NCBI RefSeq assembly: GCF_016862795.1
Contig: NZ_BONQ01000110.1
Location: 62,001-126,000 of the forward strand
From: Dactylosporangium siamense
GTDB lineage: Bacteria > Actinomycetota > Actinomycetes > Mycobacteriales > Micromonosporaceae
Length of the DNA stretch: 64,000 nucleotides
Reading direction: 5' to 3'
Shown: positions 8,444 to 17,223 of the stretch, one piece after another
Numbering within the stretch: position 1 is the first letter of the stretch
How the letters are laid out: every line of letters begins with the position of its first letter
Notes under the pieces: generated by a model
The model's input: the letters and a program-made list of their open reading frames with translations, nothing else
What the model was told of the DNA's origin: nothing
Databases searched by the model: none
Program-made: the position numbers and the translations under genes

Positions 8444-9616
8444 TCAGGTGCCGTGCAGCATGCGGCGCAGGTCGTCGGACATCTCGTCGTACCGGCCGCC
8501 GAGGGCCTGTGCGAGGACGTTGGCGACGTGCAGGGCGGTGGTGAGCGGGTCGGCTCGCTCGGGTTCGCCCAGCAGCCGCATCGCCGTGCGCTGGCGGGCG
8601 CCGAGCAGGAGCCGGCCGCCGCGGGCGAAGGGTGGAAAGCCGGGGTCGGGCGCGAGCTGCTGTTCGGCGTGTTCCCGGTCGGCGGGGCTCAGCGGGGCCC
8701 CGTGCAGCAGGGCGTCGCGGAGCGGACCCGGCAGGGCGGGGGCGTCGCGTTCGGCCTCCTCGACGATCCGTTGCCGGCCCCATCGGGCGACCGCGCGCAG
8801 CTGGTCGTCGTCGCACGCGGCCAGGATCTGGAACGCGGCGTTGGCGTTGGTGTGCATCATGAGGCCGAGGTGGCCGGTGTCGCGCAGGCGCCGGTCGGCG
8901 ATGCCGAGGCCGTCCCAGTCGCGCTCCGCCATGGTGTCCCGGTCGGGGTCCTCGGCGTAGTACCGCAGCGCCCGGCGGGCCGCCGCGGACACCTCGGGTG
9001 ACGGGCGCGCGGTTGGCGGCTCGGGCACCGCGGCGCAGCGGAACACCGTCTCCTGCAGCAGATCCTCGGTGAGCCGGACGCCGGTCAGGTGCTCCATGAG
9101 CGCGAACGTGCGTTTCTGGAACAGGTCGTCGTGCTCGAAACCGGGGTCGGTCACGGAGTGGGTCAGGTCGAACCCGAGCCGGGTGAGCGTGGCGTCGAGC
9201 CGGCGGGGATCGGTCCCGTGCCGGTCTTCCGGCCAGGTCGGATCGAGGACGACGATCTTTCGGCCGTCCACCGCCCAGTTGAACTGCGGCGACGTGTCCT
9301 CGTTGTGGTAGAACGACACGAGCTCGCCGCCCGCCGACAGCACCTGGATGACCTCGTCGTAGGTGGCGAGGAAGTTGTTGGCCTCGAACAGGACCGTCCA
9401 CGCGCCGGCGGCGAACGCCGAGACCACCGCGAACCCGTCGGGCAGGTCGTCGCCGGCCAGCTGGAAGTGGCCCACGGAGTGCAGGTCCACGGGCTCCTCG
9501 CCGCCGAGCCGCCGCAACACCTCGTCCGGCTCGACGCCGCGCACATAGGAGACGCAGAAGTCCAGGGGGAGCCCGGCGTCGTCGGGGAGCATGAGGTCCT
9601 CGTCCGCCGTCACCAC
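8444..9616 (-). CDS. DUF6461-like protein
   Basis: A 390-residue soluble protein of unknown function. The N-terminal half resembles the DUF6461 family of actinomycetes: a CVSYVRGVEPDEVLRRLGG segment near residue 21, then alternating hydrophobic strands around GAWTVLFEANNF and a GGELVSFYHN segment. The C-terminal half (from about residue 215) is Ala/Arg-rich and helical and may be a separate domain. Start GTG at 9616, with a GGAGG motif about 10 bases upstream. It converges on the GH95 gene and is divergent from an ABC transporter gene. Nothing in the context gives a role. Confidence 0.75.
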   Translation of the reverse strand: MVTADEDLMLPDDAGLPLDFCVSYVRGVEPDEVLRRLGGEEPVDLHSVGHFQLAGDDLPDGFAVVSAFAAGAWTVLFEANNFLATYDEVIQVLSAGGELVSFYHNEDTSPQFNWAVDGRKIVVLDPTWPEDRHGTDPRRLDATLTRLGFDLTHSVTDPGFEHDDLFQKRTFALMEHLTGVRLTEDLLQETVFRCAAVPEPPTARPSPEVSAAARRALRYYAEDPDRDTMAERDWDGLGIADRRLRDTGHLGLMMHTNANAAFQILAACDDDQLRAVARWGRQRIVEEAERDAPALPGPLRDALLHGAPLSPADREHAEQQLAPDPGFPPFARGGRLLLGARQRTAMRLLGEPERADPLTTALHVANVLAQALGGRYDEMSDDLRRMLHGT

Positions 9617-9727
9617 CTCAGCGTGCCTCCGAAACCGGCCCCGGGCTGGGGATTTCGCCGAAGTGGTACAGCCTGCCGTACCCCGGTTAGGGCAGCGCGC
9701 GGTATCGGATCACGCCGGTGGCGGGCC

Positions 9728-9740
9728 TAGCGTCGAGTGC
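9728..9740 (+). promoter_or_regulatory. Leaderless -10 box of the ABC ATPase gene
   Basis: TAGCGT at 9728-9733 followed by 7 bases and then the ATG at 9741. With transcription starting 6-7 bases after a -10 box, the mRNA would begin at the start codon. No Shine-Dalgarno motif is present. Confidence 0.5.
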
Positions 9741-10490
9741 ATGGGTGCGGACGATGCGGTGCGGCTGGAGTCGGTGTCGAAGGAGTACGGGCGTGCGGTG
9801 CGGGCCCTGGACGGCGTGACGGCCGGGTTTCCGCGCGGCTCGTTCACCGCGGTGATGGGGCCGTCCGGGTCAGGGAAGAGCACGTTGCTCAACTGCGCCG
9901 CCGGGCTGGACCGGCCGACGTCCGGACGGGTCGTGCTGGGCGACACGGACCTGTCCGGCCGGTCGGAGACGGAGCTGACCGAGCTGCGGCGGGACCGGGT
10001 CGGGTTCGTGTTCCAGGCGTATAACCTGCTCGGCGCGCTGACGGTGGCGGACAACGTCGCGTTGCCCGTCCGGCTGGCCGGGAAGACGGTCGATCCGCAG
10101 CGGCTGACGGGTGTCCTCGCCGCCGTCGGGATCGCCGAGTATCGCGACCGGCGGCCGAGCCAGCTCTCCGGTGGCCAGCAGCAGCGGGTGGCGATCGCCC
10201 GGGCGCTCATCAACCGGCCCGACCTGGTGTGCGCGGACGAGCCGACGGGCGCGCTGGACAGTCGCAGCGGCCGTCAGGTGCTGGCGCTGCTCAGGAAGAT
10301 CGTCGACGAGCTGGGGCAGACGGTGCTGATGGTGACCCACGACCCGGTGGTGGCCGCGCAGGCCGACACGGTGGTGTTCCTCGCGGACGGCCGGTTGGCC
10401 GGTGCGCTGACCCGGCCGTCCGCCGAGCAGATCGCCGACCGCATGACCCACCTGGGAGACGACCGCATGACCCACCTGGGGGAGCGGTGA
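9741..10490 (+). CDS. ABC transporter ATP-binding protein (MacB/LolD type)
   Basis: A 249-residue ATPase that energises the FtsX-type permease encoded immediately downstream. Walker A is GPSGSGKST (residues 40-48), the signature is LSGGQQQR, Walker B is [12 protein letters not shown], and the H-loop is MVTHD. This is the family of ATPases paired with FtsX-like permeases in antimicrobial-peptide, lipoprotein or macrolide export and sensing. The last residues contain an 8-residue tandem duplication (DRMTHLGD then DRMTHLGE) caused by a 24-bp DNA repeat. The stop overlaps the start of the permease gene. A two-component system encoded convergently may control this pair. Confidence 0.93.
   Translation: MGADDAVRLESVSKEYGRAVRALDGVTAGFPRGSFTAVMGPSGSGKSTLLNCAAGLDRPTSGRVVLGDTDLSGRSETELTELRRDRVGFVFQAYNLLGALTVADNVALPVRLAGKTVDPQRLTGVLAAVGIAEYRDRRPSQLSGGQQQRVAIARALINRPDLVCADEPTGALDSRSGRQVLALLRKIVDELGQTVLMVTHDPVVAAQADTVVFLADGRLAGALTRPSAEQIADRMTHLGDDRMTHLGER
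10436..10483 (+). repeat. 24-bp tandem duplication at the end of the ATPase gene
   Basis: Two adjacent copies at 10436-10459 and 10460-10483, beginning CGACCGCATGACCCACCTGG, differing only near the 3' end. The duplication is in frame and adds 8 residues to the C-terminus. Confidence 0.9.
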
Positions 10491-12982
10491 TGCTCAGACT
10501 GGCCTGGAGCACCCTGAAGGAGCGCAAGGGCGGGTTCGTCGCGGCGTTCGTCGCCGTGGTGTTCGGTTCGGCGGTGATCACGGCGTGCGGGATCCTGCTG
10601 GAGAGCAGCGAGCGTTCGGGGGTGCCGGCCGAGCGGTACCGCAACGCCGACGTGGTGGTGGGTGCCCCGCAGGCCCTGCGGGTCGCCGACGACGTGGACC
10701 CGCTGTTCGCCGAGCGGGCCACGCTGCCCGCCGGTCGGGTCGGCGACGTCGCGGCGGTGCCCGGCGTGCGGGCGGCGGTCGGCGACGTGAGCGTCGCGGT
10801 GACCGTCGTGACCGCCGGCGCCGGACCCGCTGCCGGGCACGGCTGGCGGTCGGCCGTGCTCGGCCCGTTCACGGTGCGGGCGGGCGGCGCACCGGCGGGG
10901 CCGGACGAGGTGGTGCTGGACGCCGACCTCGCGAGGAGGGCCGGCGTCACGGTCGGCGGGTCGGTCAGGCTGGCGGTCGGCTCGACCACGTCGACGTATC
11001 GGGTGGTGGGGATCGCCGAGCCTCCGGGTAAGCGGCGGGCCGCGGTCTTCTTCACCGACGTCCGGGCCGCGGAACTCACCGGCCGGCCGGACCGGGTGGA
11101 CACCATTGGCGTGCTGGCCGCACCGGGGGTGAGCGCCGGGCAGCTGGCCCGCGCCATCGAGGCGGCCGTCCCAGGTGTGGTCGGCCACACCGGTGCGGAC
11201 CGCGCCGAGGCGGAGTTCCTCGACGTCGGCGGCACCAGGTCGTTCCTGAGCGAGCTGTCGCTGGCGTTCGGCGGCAGCATGGTCCTGGTCATCATGGTCG
11301 TCGTGGGCGGCACCCTGGCGCTGTCCGTGCGGCAGCGGCTGCGGGAGCTGGCGCTGTTGCGGGCGATCGGCGCGACCCCGAAGCAGGTGCGGCGCATGAT
11401 CGCCGCCGAGACGCTGGTGGTCGGCACGCTCGGGGCGGTGTGCGGGGTGGTGCCGGGCGTCGGGCTGAGCGTCGCGCTGCTGGAGGCGTTCATGGCGGTC
11501 GGCGCGGTGCCGGCCGACTTCAAGCTGACGGTCGGTCCGCTGCCGCTATTGGCGGCGCTGGTGCTGTGCCTGATCGGGGCGCGCCTCGGCGGTTGGATCG
11601 CGGCCCGGCGCGCGGCCGGGCTCAGGCCGGTGGACGCGCTCGGGGAGGCCGCGCTGGAGCCGCCGAAGCTGGGGTGGGTCCGGTTGACCGCCGGCGTGCT
11701 GCTGGTCCCCGCCGGTCTCGCGATGGCGGTCGTGCTGCCGTGGTCGTTGCCCGGTGAGGGGTCGGAGGAGAGCGCCGCCTTCTCCGCGTTCCTGCTGATC
11801 CTGGCCGTCGGGCTGCTCGGGCCGCGGTTGCTCGGCGGTGCCGTCACCGTGCTCGGTCCCCTGCTCAACCGGGGGTCGGGCGTCAGCGGGTTCCTCGCCG
11901 GCCGCAACGCGCACGCCAACGCGCGGCGGCTGGCCGCGGCGACCACCCCGCTGATCATGGGGATCACCCTGGCCGCCGCGCAGCTCTTCAGCGGCACGAC
12001 CGCCACCGAGGCGGCGCAGCGGCAGGCGGCCGACGGGCTGCGCGCCGACTATGTGGTCACGTCCACGTCGGCCGGTGTGTCGCCGGAGCTCGCCGGTGCG
12101 CTCCGCGCCGTGCCGGGCGTCGAGACGGTGACCCCGGTCGTGCGGACACGGGTCATGGCGACCTTCCGCGATGGCGACGACCTGCAGATCAGGCAGTACC
12201 CGGCGCAGGGCGTGGATGGGGACCGGCTGGCCGGGACCCTGGACCTGGCGGTGCGCGCGGGGAACCTCGCGGACCTGCGAGGCGACACCGTGGCGTTGAG
12301 CCGGATCGCGGCAGGCACCCTCGGCGCCACGGTCGGCGCGACCGTCACCATGCACCTCGGTGACGGCACGCCGATCCGGCCCACCGTGGTGGCGATCTAC
12401 GAGCGGGGACTCGGCTTCGGTGACGTCACGCTGCCGCACGACCTGGTCCTGGCGCACACCACCGACCGGGTGGACGCCGCGCTGCTGATCGCGGCGGCGG
12501 GCACCGACGTCGGGGCGCTGCGGTCCGCGGTCCGGGACCTGCCGACGGTCCGGGTCGACGACCGGGGGTCGTTCGCCGCCGCGCGGCGCGAGGCCATGGC
12601 CGGCGAGTCGGCGGTCGGGCTGATGCTCAACGCGGTGCTGCTGGGCTACCTGGCGATCGCCGTCGTGAACACGTTGGTGATGGCGACCGCCGCCCGCTCC
12701 CGCGAGTTCGCGCAGCTGCAACTGGTCGGCGCGACGCCGAAGCAGGTGCACGCGATGATGCGCGCCGAGACCAGGATCATTGTGGTCGCGGCCGTGCTCA
12801 TCGGCACCGCCGCCGCCGTCCCGTCGTTGGTCGGCACCAGCATCGCGCTGACCCGGACCCTGACCCCGTCGATCCCGCCGCTCGTCTACGTGGGGATCGT
12901 CGCGGTCGCCGCGCTGCTGGGCTGGGCGGCCGTCATGACCTCGACCCGCGCCGCCATGCGGCCGGTCACCGGCTCCCGTTGA
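10490..12982 (+). CDS. FtsX-like ABC transporter permease
   Basis: An 830-residue membrane protein with the usual actinobacterial layout of two FtsX units. One membrane helix sits near the N-terminus with a large extracytoplasmic domain (about residues 45-250), followed by three helices around 265-390, further helices around 400-490, a second extracytoplasmic domain, and three final helices. RELALLRAIGATPKQVRRM and REFAQLQLVGATPKQVHAM mark the two equivalent cytoplasmic loops. ATG at 10490 overlaps the stop of the ATPase gene; an adjacent GTG at 10487 is the alternative. The 3' end overlaps the convergent response regulator gene by 17 bp. Likely role: export of, or defence against, lipophilic or peptide compounds. 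Confidence 0.9.
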   Translation: MLRLAWSTLKERKGGFVAAFVAVVFGSAVITACGILLESSERSGVPAERYRNADVVVGAPQALRVADDVDPLFAERATLPAGRVGDVAAVPGVRAAVGDVSVAVTVVTAGAGPAAGHGWRSAVLGPFTVRAGGAPAGPDEVVLDADLARRAGVTVGGSVRLAVGSTTSTYRVVGIAEPPGKRRAAVFFTDVRAAELTGRPDRVDTIGVLAAPGVSAGQLARAIEAAVPGVVGHTGADRAEAEFLDVGGTRSFLSELSLAFGGSMVLVIMVVVGGTLALSVRQRLRELALLRAIGATPKQVRRMIAAETLVVGTLGAVCGVVPGVGLSVALLEAFMAVGAVPADFKLTVGPLPLLAALVLCLIGARLGGWIAARRAAGLRPVDALGEAALEPPKLGWVRLTAGVLLVPAGLAMAVVLPWSLPGEGSEESAAFSAFLLILAVGLLGPRLLGGAVTVLGPLLNRGSGVSGFLAGRNAHANARRLAAATTPLIMGITLAAAQLFSGTTATEAAQRQAADGLRADYVVTSTSAGVSPELAGALRAVPGVETVTPVVRTRVMATFRDGDDLQIRQYPAQGVDGDRLAGTLDLAVRAGNLADLRGDTVALSRIAAGTLGATVGATVTMHLGDGTPIRPTVVAIYERGLGFGDVTLPHDLVLAHTTDRVDAALLIAAAGTDVGALRSAVRDLPTVRVDDRGSFAAARREAMAGESAVGLMLNAVLLGYLAIAVVNTLVMATAARSREFAQLQLVGATPKQVHAMMRAETRIIVVAAVLIGTAAAVPSLVGTSIALTRTLTPSIPPLVYVGIVAVAALLGWAAVMTSTRAAMRPVTGSR

Positions 12983-13610
12983 GATACGCGAGGACGGCGA
13001 GCACCCGGCGGTGGCCGCTGTCGGTCACCGCCAGGCCGAGCTTGGCGAAGATGTTGCCGATGTGCTTCTGCACGGCGTTGTCGGTGATGACGAGCTGGTG
13101 TTCGATGGTCTTGTTGTCGTGGCCCTGCGCCATCAACGCCAGGACCTCGCGTTCGCGCGGGGTGAGAGCGGCGATCGGGTCGCCGGCGCGCTGGACGAGC
13201 TGCGCGATGACCTGCGGGTCCATCGCGGTGCCGCCGGCGGCGACCCGGCGCAGGGCGTCGATGAACTCGTCCACCCGGCTGACCCGGTCCTTGAGGAGGT
13301 AGCCGACGCCGCCGGAGGCGGTGGAGAGCAGCTCGGCGGCGTACTGCTGCTCGACGTACTGCGACAGCACCAGCACCGGCAGTCCCGGGTGCTCGCGGCG
13401 GGCCTGCAGGGCGGCGCGGATGCCCTCGTCGCGGAACGACGGCGGCAGCCGGACGTCGACGATGGTGGCGTCGGGCCGGTGCTCCCGCACGGCGGACAGG
13501 AAACCGGAGGCGTCCTCGGCGACGGCGGCGACGTCGATGCCCGCCCGGCCGAGCAGCAGCCGCAGCCCGCTCGACAGCAGCACGTTGTCCTCGGCGATCA
13601 CGACCCGCAC
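12966..13610 (-). CDS. Response regulator, NarL/LuxR type
   Basis: A 214-residue two-component regulator. The receiver domain begins VRVVIAEDNVLL, with Asp52 in TIVDVRLPP as phosphoacceptor and Lys in YLLKDRVS. The C-terminal LuxR-type helix-turn-helix starts at LTPREREVLALMAQG (about residues 149-163). GTG at 13610 overlaps the end of the histidine kinase gene by 13 bp, so the two are coupled; GTG at 13601 is also possible. Likely target is the neighbouring ABC/FtsX transporter, a common pairing, but no operator was identified. Confidence 0.92.
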   Translation of the reverse strand: MRVVIAEDNVLLSSGLRLLLGRAGIDVAAVAEDASGFLSAVREHRPDATIVDVRLPPSFRDEGIRAALQARREHPGLPVLVLSQYVEQQYAAELLSTASGGVGYLLKDRVSRVDEFIDALRRVAAGGTAMDPQVIAQLVQRAGDPIAALTPREREVLALMAQGHDNKTIEHQLVITDNAVQKHIGNIFAKLGLAVTDSGHRRVLAVLAYLNGSR

Positions 13611-14743
13611 GGCAGCTCCAGGGTGATGGTCGTCGGCCCGCCGGGCGGGCTGTCGACGTCGATGGTGCCGTCGAGCGCGAGGACCCGGCGGCGGATCCCG
13701 GCGATGCCGGTGCCCCGCCGGTCGTCGGCGCCACCGGCCCCGTCGTCGGTGATCACCACCGACAACCGGTCCGCCGCCCGCCGGACCCGGACCACGGCCG
13801 TGGTGGCCTGGCTGTGCTTGGCGACGTTGGTGAGTGCCTCGGCGACGGCGAAATACACGACGGTCTCCACGGCCGCCGGCACCCGGCCCAGGTCGCCCAG
13901 ATCCAGCCGGGTCGGCACGCCTCCGCCGGCGGTCACGGCGGTCAGCGCGCCGGCGAGGCCCCGGTCGGCGAGGATCGGCGGGTACACGCTCTGGATCACC
14001 GCACGGAGCTCGGTCATCGCCGCTTCCGTGCCCTCGTGCGCGTCCCGCAGCAGTTCCTCCAGGAGCTGCTCGTCGCGTGGCGTGTCGGACAGCGCCTGCC
14101 GGGCCACGGCCAGCCGCATCGCGATCGCCACGAGCCGGGCCTGGGTCCCGTCGTGCAGGTCGCGTTCGATCCGGCGCAGCTCGGCACCGTGCGCGTCGAG
14201 GACGTCCGCCCTGGTGCGGGTCAGCACCGCGACCCGCTCCGCCAGCTGCTCGGTCGTCGAGGTCGCCAGCACTTCCAGGCAGATCCTCGCGTGCGCGCGG
14301 GCGACGGGCGGGAAGGCGACGTATGCGACGGCCGCGAGCAGCAGGATCTGCAGCGGTCCGAGCGTGAGGGCGGTGCCCCAGCCGGGCACCGGCACGTCGA
14401 TGAACAGCCGCGGCCGCTCCTGCGGTGTGAACGCCCACCACAGGGACGTGGCGATCGCGGCGACCACGACATTGCCCACGCACAGCAGCGCCGGCAGCCC
14501 GAGCACCAGTCCGGTGACGACATTGACCGGCAGCCAGAGGAGGCTGCGTCCGGCGCTCGTTCGTCGCGGGTCAGCTGCTCCCAGCAGCCGCCCGGCCCGG
14601 TCACGGTGCCGGTCCGCCCACCACCGGGCCGGCCGGGGCACGAGGAACAGCGGCAGGGCGAGCACCGTGGCGACGCCGGTGACGAGGGACACCAGCAGGT
14701 AGATCCCGCCGCGCCGCACCTGCACCCACCGAGCCCCCGACAC
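13598..14743 (-). CDS. Sensor histidine kinase, HisKA_3 type
   Basis: A 381-residue membrane kinase. Hydrophobic segments lie at about residues 13-35, 66-100 and 122-145. The dimerisation/phosphoacceptor helix ERDLHDGTQARLV places the phosphorylated His at residue 197, and the ATPase domain ends with the N-box-like AEALTNVAKHSQA and the glycine-rich GGADDRRGTGIAGI. There is no large extracellular sensor domain, so it probably senses within or at the membrane. Start GTG at 14743; partner is the overlapping response regulator. Confidence 0.92.
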   Translation of the reverse strand: MSGARWVQVRRGGIYLLVSLVTGVATVLALPLFLVPRPARWWADRHRDRAGRLLGAADPRRTSAGRSLLWLPVNVVTGLVLGLPALLCVGNVVVAAIATSLWWAFTPQERPRLFIDVPVPGWGTALTLGPLQILLLAAVAYVAFPPVARAHARICLEVLATSTTEQLAERVAVLTRTRADVLDAHGAELRRIERDLHDGTQARLVAIAMRLAVARQALSDTPRDEQLLEELLRDAHEGTEAAMTELRAVIQSVYPPILADRGLAGALTAVTAGGGVPTRLDLGDLGRVPAAVETVVYFAVAEALTNVAKHSQATTAVVRVRRAADRLSVVITDDGAGGADDRRGTGIAGIRRRVLALDGTIDVDSPPGGPTTITLELPCGS

Positions 14744-14753
14744 GGGGTCAAGC

Positions 14754-15707
14754 CTATGCAGCCGGGATACGGGCGGACCGGACCGGGGTGTCGAGCGGGC
14801 GGCCGGTGCGGAACACGGCCAGGGGCGACTCGTCCGGGGCCAGGTCGAGGCGGGCGGCGAGCCGGGCGCTCGTGGCGGCGCAGTCCAGCAGCTGGCTCAG
14901 CGGGTGCACGTGCAGGCCGCGCTCGGACAGTGCCAGCCATACCCGGACCAGCTCGCGACCATGAGCGATCACCGCTTCGGGGGTGACGGCGCTGCCAACC
15001 AGGATCAGGACGCTGCCGTCGTAGCGCAGCAGACCCTTCGACGCGGCGGCGAGCAGCGCCGGTCCGCCGAGCCGGCGGGTGAGCCGGTAGGCGCGCGGCC
15101 CGATCATCGCGGCCAGGCCGGTCGCCTCGACCCGGGACAGCGCCATGGCGCGGTCGGTGAGGCCGTCGAGGTGATACCGCGGGTGCTTCGGCGACAGGCG
15201 CATCCAGGCGCGCAGCTCGTCCACGACCGCAGGCGTGCCGAACATCCAGCGGTCGGCCTCGGCGAGCGGCCCGGCGAGCTCCCGGGTGGGGACCTGCCGC
15301 AGGTCGGCGCCGAGGCCGGCGAGGGTCTGCGGGTCGAGGGTGCCGGGCGCGTAGCCGCCGCGGGCGCAGCGCCGCTGCCGCACGGACTCCACGGTGAACG
15401 GGGTGTCGTACACCTCCGGGGCGGGGAGCAGCCGGGCGGCCCGCAGCGTGGCGTGGTCGACGGCGATCTCGGCGCGCACCGGCAGACCGGCGGACGCGGC
15501 GACGATGAGGGAGGTCTCCACGAACGCGCCCAGCGACAGGAACAGGTCCCGCCGGGTCGGGTCGGAATCCGGCAGCGCCCGCGCCGGGTCCCAGTGGATG
15601 TCGATGCTGTCGGAGGTGTACTGCGGCAGCCACGGCTGGGTGTTGTGCGCGCTGGGTGCGCGCCGGCAGTCGTCCTCCAGCTCACGGAACCTGGAAGCCC
15701 AGCTCAT
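14754..15707 (-). CDS. Acg-type nitroreductase-like protein
   Basis: A 317-residue protein of the nitroreductase fold, closest in style to the Acg/Rv2032 group of actinobacteria. The start is MSWASRFRELEDDCRRAP, followed by the marker SAHNTQPW (about residues 19-26), which in this fold contacts flavin. Acg-type proteins often bind FMN without classical nitroreductase activity. It is the last gene of a four-gene operon, starting by ATGA overlap with the GNAT-like gene. Within the operon it could supply a reduction, oxidation or flavin-storage step; which one cannot be read from sequence. Confidence 0.8.
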   Translation of the reverse strand: MSWASRFRELEDDCRRAPSAHNTQPWLPQYTSDSIDIHWDPARALPDSDPTRRDLFLSLGAFVETSLIVAASAGLPVRAEIAVDHATLRAARLLPAPEVYDTPFTVESVRQRRCARGGYAPGTLDPQTLAGLGADLRQVPTRELAGPLAEADRWMFGTPAVVDELRAWMRLSPKHPRYHLDGLTDRAMALSRVEATGLAAMIGPRAYRLTRRLGGPALLAAASKGLLRYDGSVLILVGSAVTPEAVIAHGRELVRVWLALSERGLHVHPLSQLLDCAATSARLAARLDLAPDESPLAVFRTGRPLDTPVRSARIPAA

Positions 15708-16783
15708 GCGACGCCCCGCTCGTAGAAGGTGTATCCGTGCAGCGGGCGGCCGCCCACCCGGCGGTAGCCGGCCGCAGAGGCCGGGTTGTCGCGCTCCACG
15801 TAGGTGCTGCGCAGCGAGCGGTACCCGCCGGTGCGCAGGTTGCGGTGCAGCTCCCGGGACAGCAGCGTGAGATAGCCGCGGCCCTGCTCGCCGGGGACGG
15901 TGCCCTTGATGATGAGCACCGCGTCGCGGCGGTAGCGGCCTCGGGTGGCGAGCAGCCGCAGCTGGTTGAGCACGCCGAGCCGGCCGCGGACCTTCATGAA
16001 GAACTCCGACACGTCGGGCACGGTGACGACGAACGCGACCGGCCGGCCGTCCTTCTCCAGCCACAGCAGCAGCGACTCGTCGAGCAGGTACGCCAGGCCG
16101 TCGGTCTGCGCGGCGAGCTCGTCGGCGGAGATCTCGGTGTAGTAGCCGAGCTGCGCGAAGGAGGCGTTGAGCATCTCCCGCAGGATCGGCAGCTGCGCGG
16201 TGAACCCGCGGCGGGAACCGTGCCGCAGCACCAGCCGCTCCGCCTCGATGCGCGCGTCGTCGAAGGCGAACACCGCGTCGGCGTCGACGTCGAGCCGTTC
16301 GCAGATCCACGTGTCGGCCTCGAACCGGCGGGTGAAGCCGTGCCGCTCGTAGATCGAAGGGTAGGACGGCGGGTTCCAGGCGGAGTCGATGAACCCGCGC
16401 TCCTCGAAGCCGGACGTGATGACCCCGCCGGTCTGGTTGGGCAGCAGCCCGACCGGGCCGAACAGCGCGTCGGTGTCCCGGCCGCGGTCGGCGACCAGGT
16501 CGAACAGGGCGGCGGCGGTCTCCTCGTCGCGAAACTCGGTGAGCCCGAAGAGCTGGTGCCGGCGGCCGAGCTTGGCGTCGAACTTGGCGTTGCGGTGCAG
16601 GGTCGTGCGCCCGACGACGGTGCCGGCCGCGTCCCGGGCGAGGAACAGCTCCACGTCGGTGAACCCGGCGATCACCTGTGCCGCGAGGGGCACGTACCGG
16701 TCGGCGGGGTGCAGGCGCAGCGGCAGGTCGCAGAACGCGCGCAGCCCGGCGCGGTCCGTGACCGGAGCGACGATGACGGTCAT
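15704..16783 (-). CDS. GNAT-fold N-acyltransferase-like protein (YghO-like)
   Basis: A 359-residue protein with two probable acyl-CoA N-acyltransferase halves. The first half contains FLARDAAGTVVGRTTLHRN and FGLTEFRDEETAAALF, as in YghO-type proteins. The second half contains AVLIIKGTVPGEQGRGYL, which resembles the pyrophosphate-binding A motif of GNAT enzymes, and ends RSTYVERDNPASAAGYRRVG, like the GNAT B region. It overlaps both neighbours by ATGA. In context it would transfer an acyl group, possibly one activated by the PaaK-like enzyme, to an amine. That is inference. Confidence 0.7.
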   Translation of the reverse strand: MTVIVAPVTDRAGLRAFCDLPLRLHPADRYVPLAAQVIAGFTDVELFLARDAAGTVVGRTTLHRNAKFDAKLGRRHQLFGLTEFRDEETAAALFDLVADRGRDTDALFGPVGLLPNQTGGVITSGFEERGFIDSAWNPPSYPSIYERHGFTRRFEADTWICERLDVDADAVFAFDDARIEAERLVLRHGSRRGFTAQLPILREMLNASFAQLGYYTEISADELAAQTDGLAYLLDESLLLWLEKDGRPVAFVVTVPDVSEFFMKVRGRLGVLNQLRLLATRGRYRRDAVLIIKGTVPGEQGRGYLTLLSRELHRNLRTGGYRSLRSTYVERDNPASAAGYRRVGGRPLHGYTFYERGVA

Positions 16784-17223
16784 CGGTGCACGCTCGGGCC
16801 GTCGGTCTCGTGCGACAGCGGCGTGTAGGTCTCGATGTGGGCCATGGTGTCGCCCTCCGCGCGCCAGACGCCGTTGGTGTAGCCGCTGTCCTCGGCGTTG
16901 TAGAGGCGGATGTAGCCGCCGCTGGCGTTGCGCTTGCCGTGGTCGGTGATCCAGCACATGAGGTCGCGGTGGTGTTTGGTCCGGGCGAACTTCAGCAGCG
17001 CGTCCTTGTCGCGGAAGAACGCGATGGTGCCGAGCGTGAACGGCCACTGCCAGTAGACGGTGTGCCAGCAGTACCCGGGCAGCCGCCGCATCTGGCGGAC
17101 CATCTTGAACCACGTGAACGTGAGGATGAAGATGGAGTGCGGCCCGCGGTAGCGGGTGGCGCCGACGAACATCGCGGTGGCCTGGCCGACCGGTGGCACC
17201 TTGGAGAAGTCGGTGGTCCTCAT
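16780..17223 (-). CDS. Small DUF4188/monooxygenase-like protein
   Basis: A 147-residue protein, probably a dimeric ferredoxin-like alpha+beta barrel. Features seen: an early MFVGATRYRGPHSIF strand, FKMVRQMRRLPGYCWHTVYW (about residues 39-58), a FFRDKDALLKFARTKHH helix and a C-terminal ETYTPLSHETDGPSVHR tail. The pattern resembles DUF4188 and spheroidene-monooxygenase-like proteins, some of which bind heme, but the match is by eye only. ATGA overlaps on both sides place it second in the four-gene operon after the adenylating enzyme. Confidence 0.6.
   Translation of the reverse strand: MRTTDFSKVPPVGQATAMFVGATRYRGPHSIFILTFTWFKMVRQMRRLPGYCWHTVYWQWPFTLGTIAFFRDKDALLKFARTKHHRDLMCWITDHGKRNASGGYIRLYNAEDSGYTNGVWRAEGDTMAHIETYTPLSHETDGPSVHR

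Noticed and set aside
13834-14367. Plus-strand frames across the histidine kinase gene
   Set aside because: Composition is extreme Arg/Ala/Pro and the opposite strand encodes a complete kinase.
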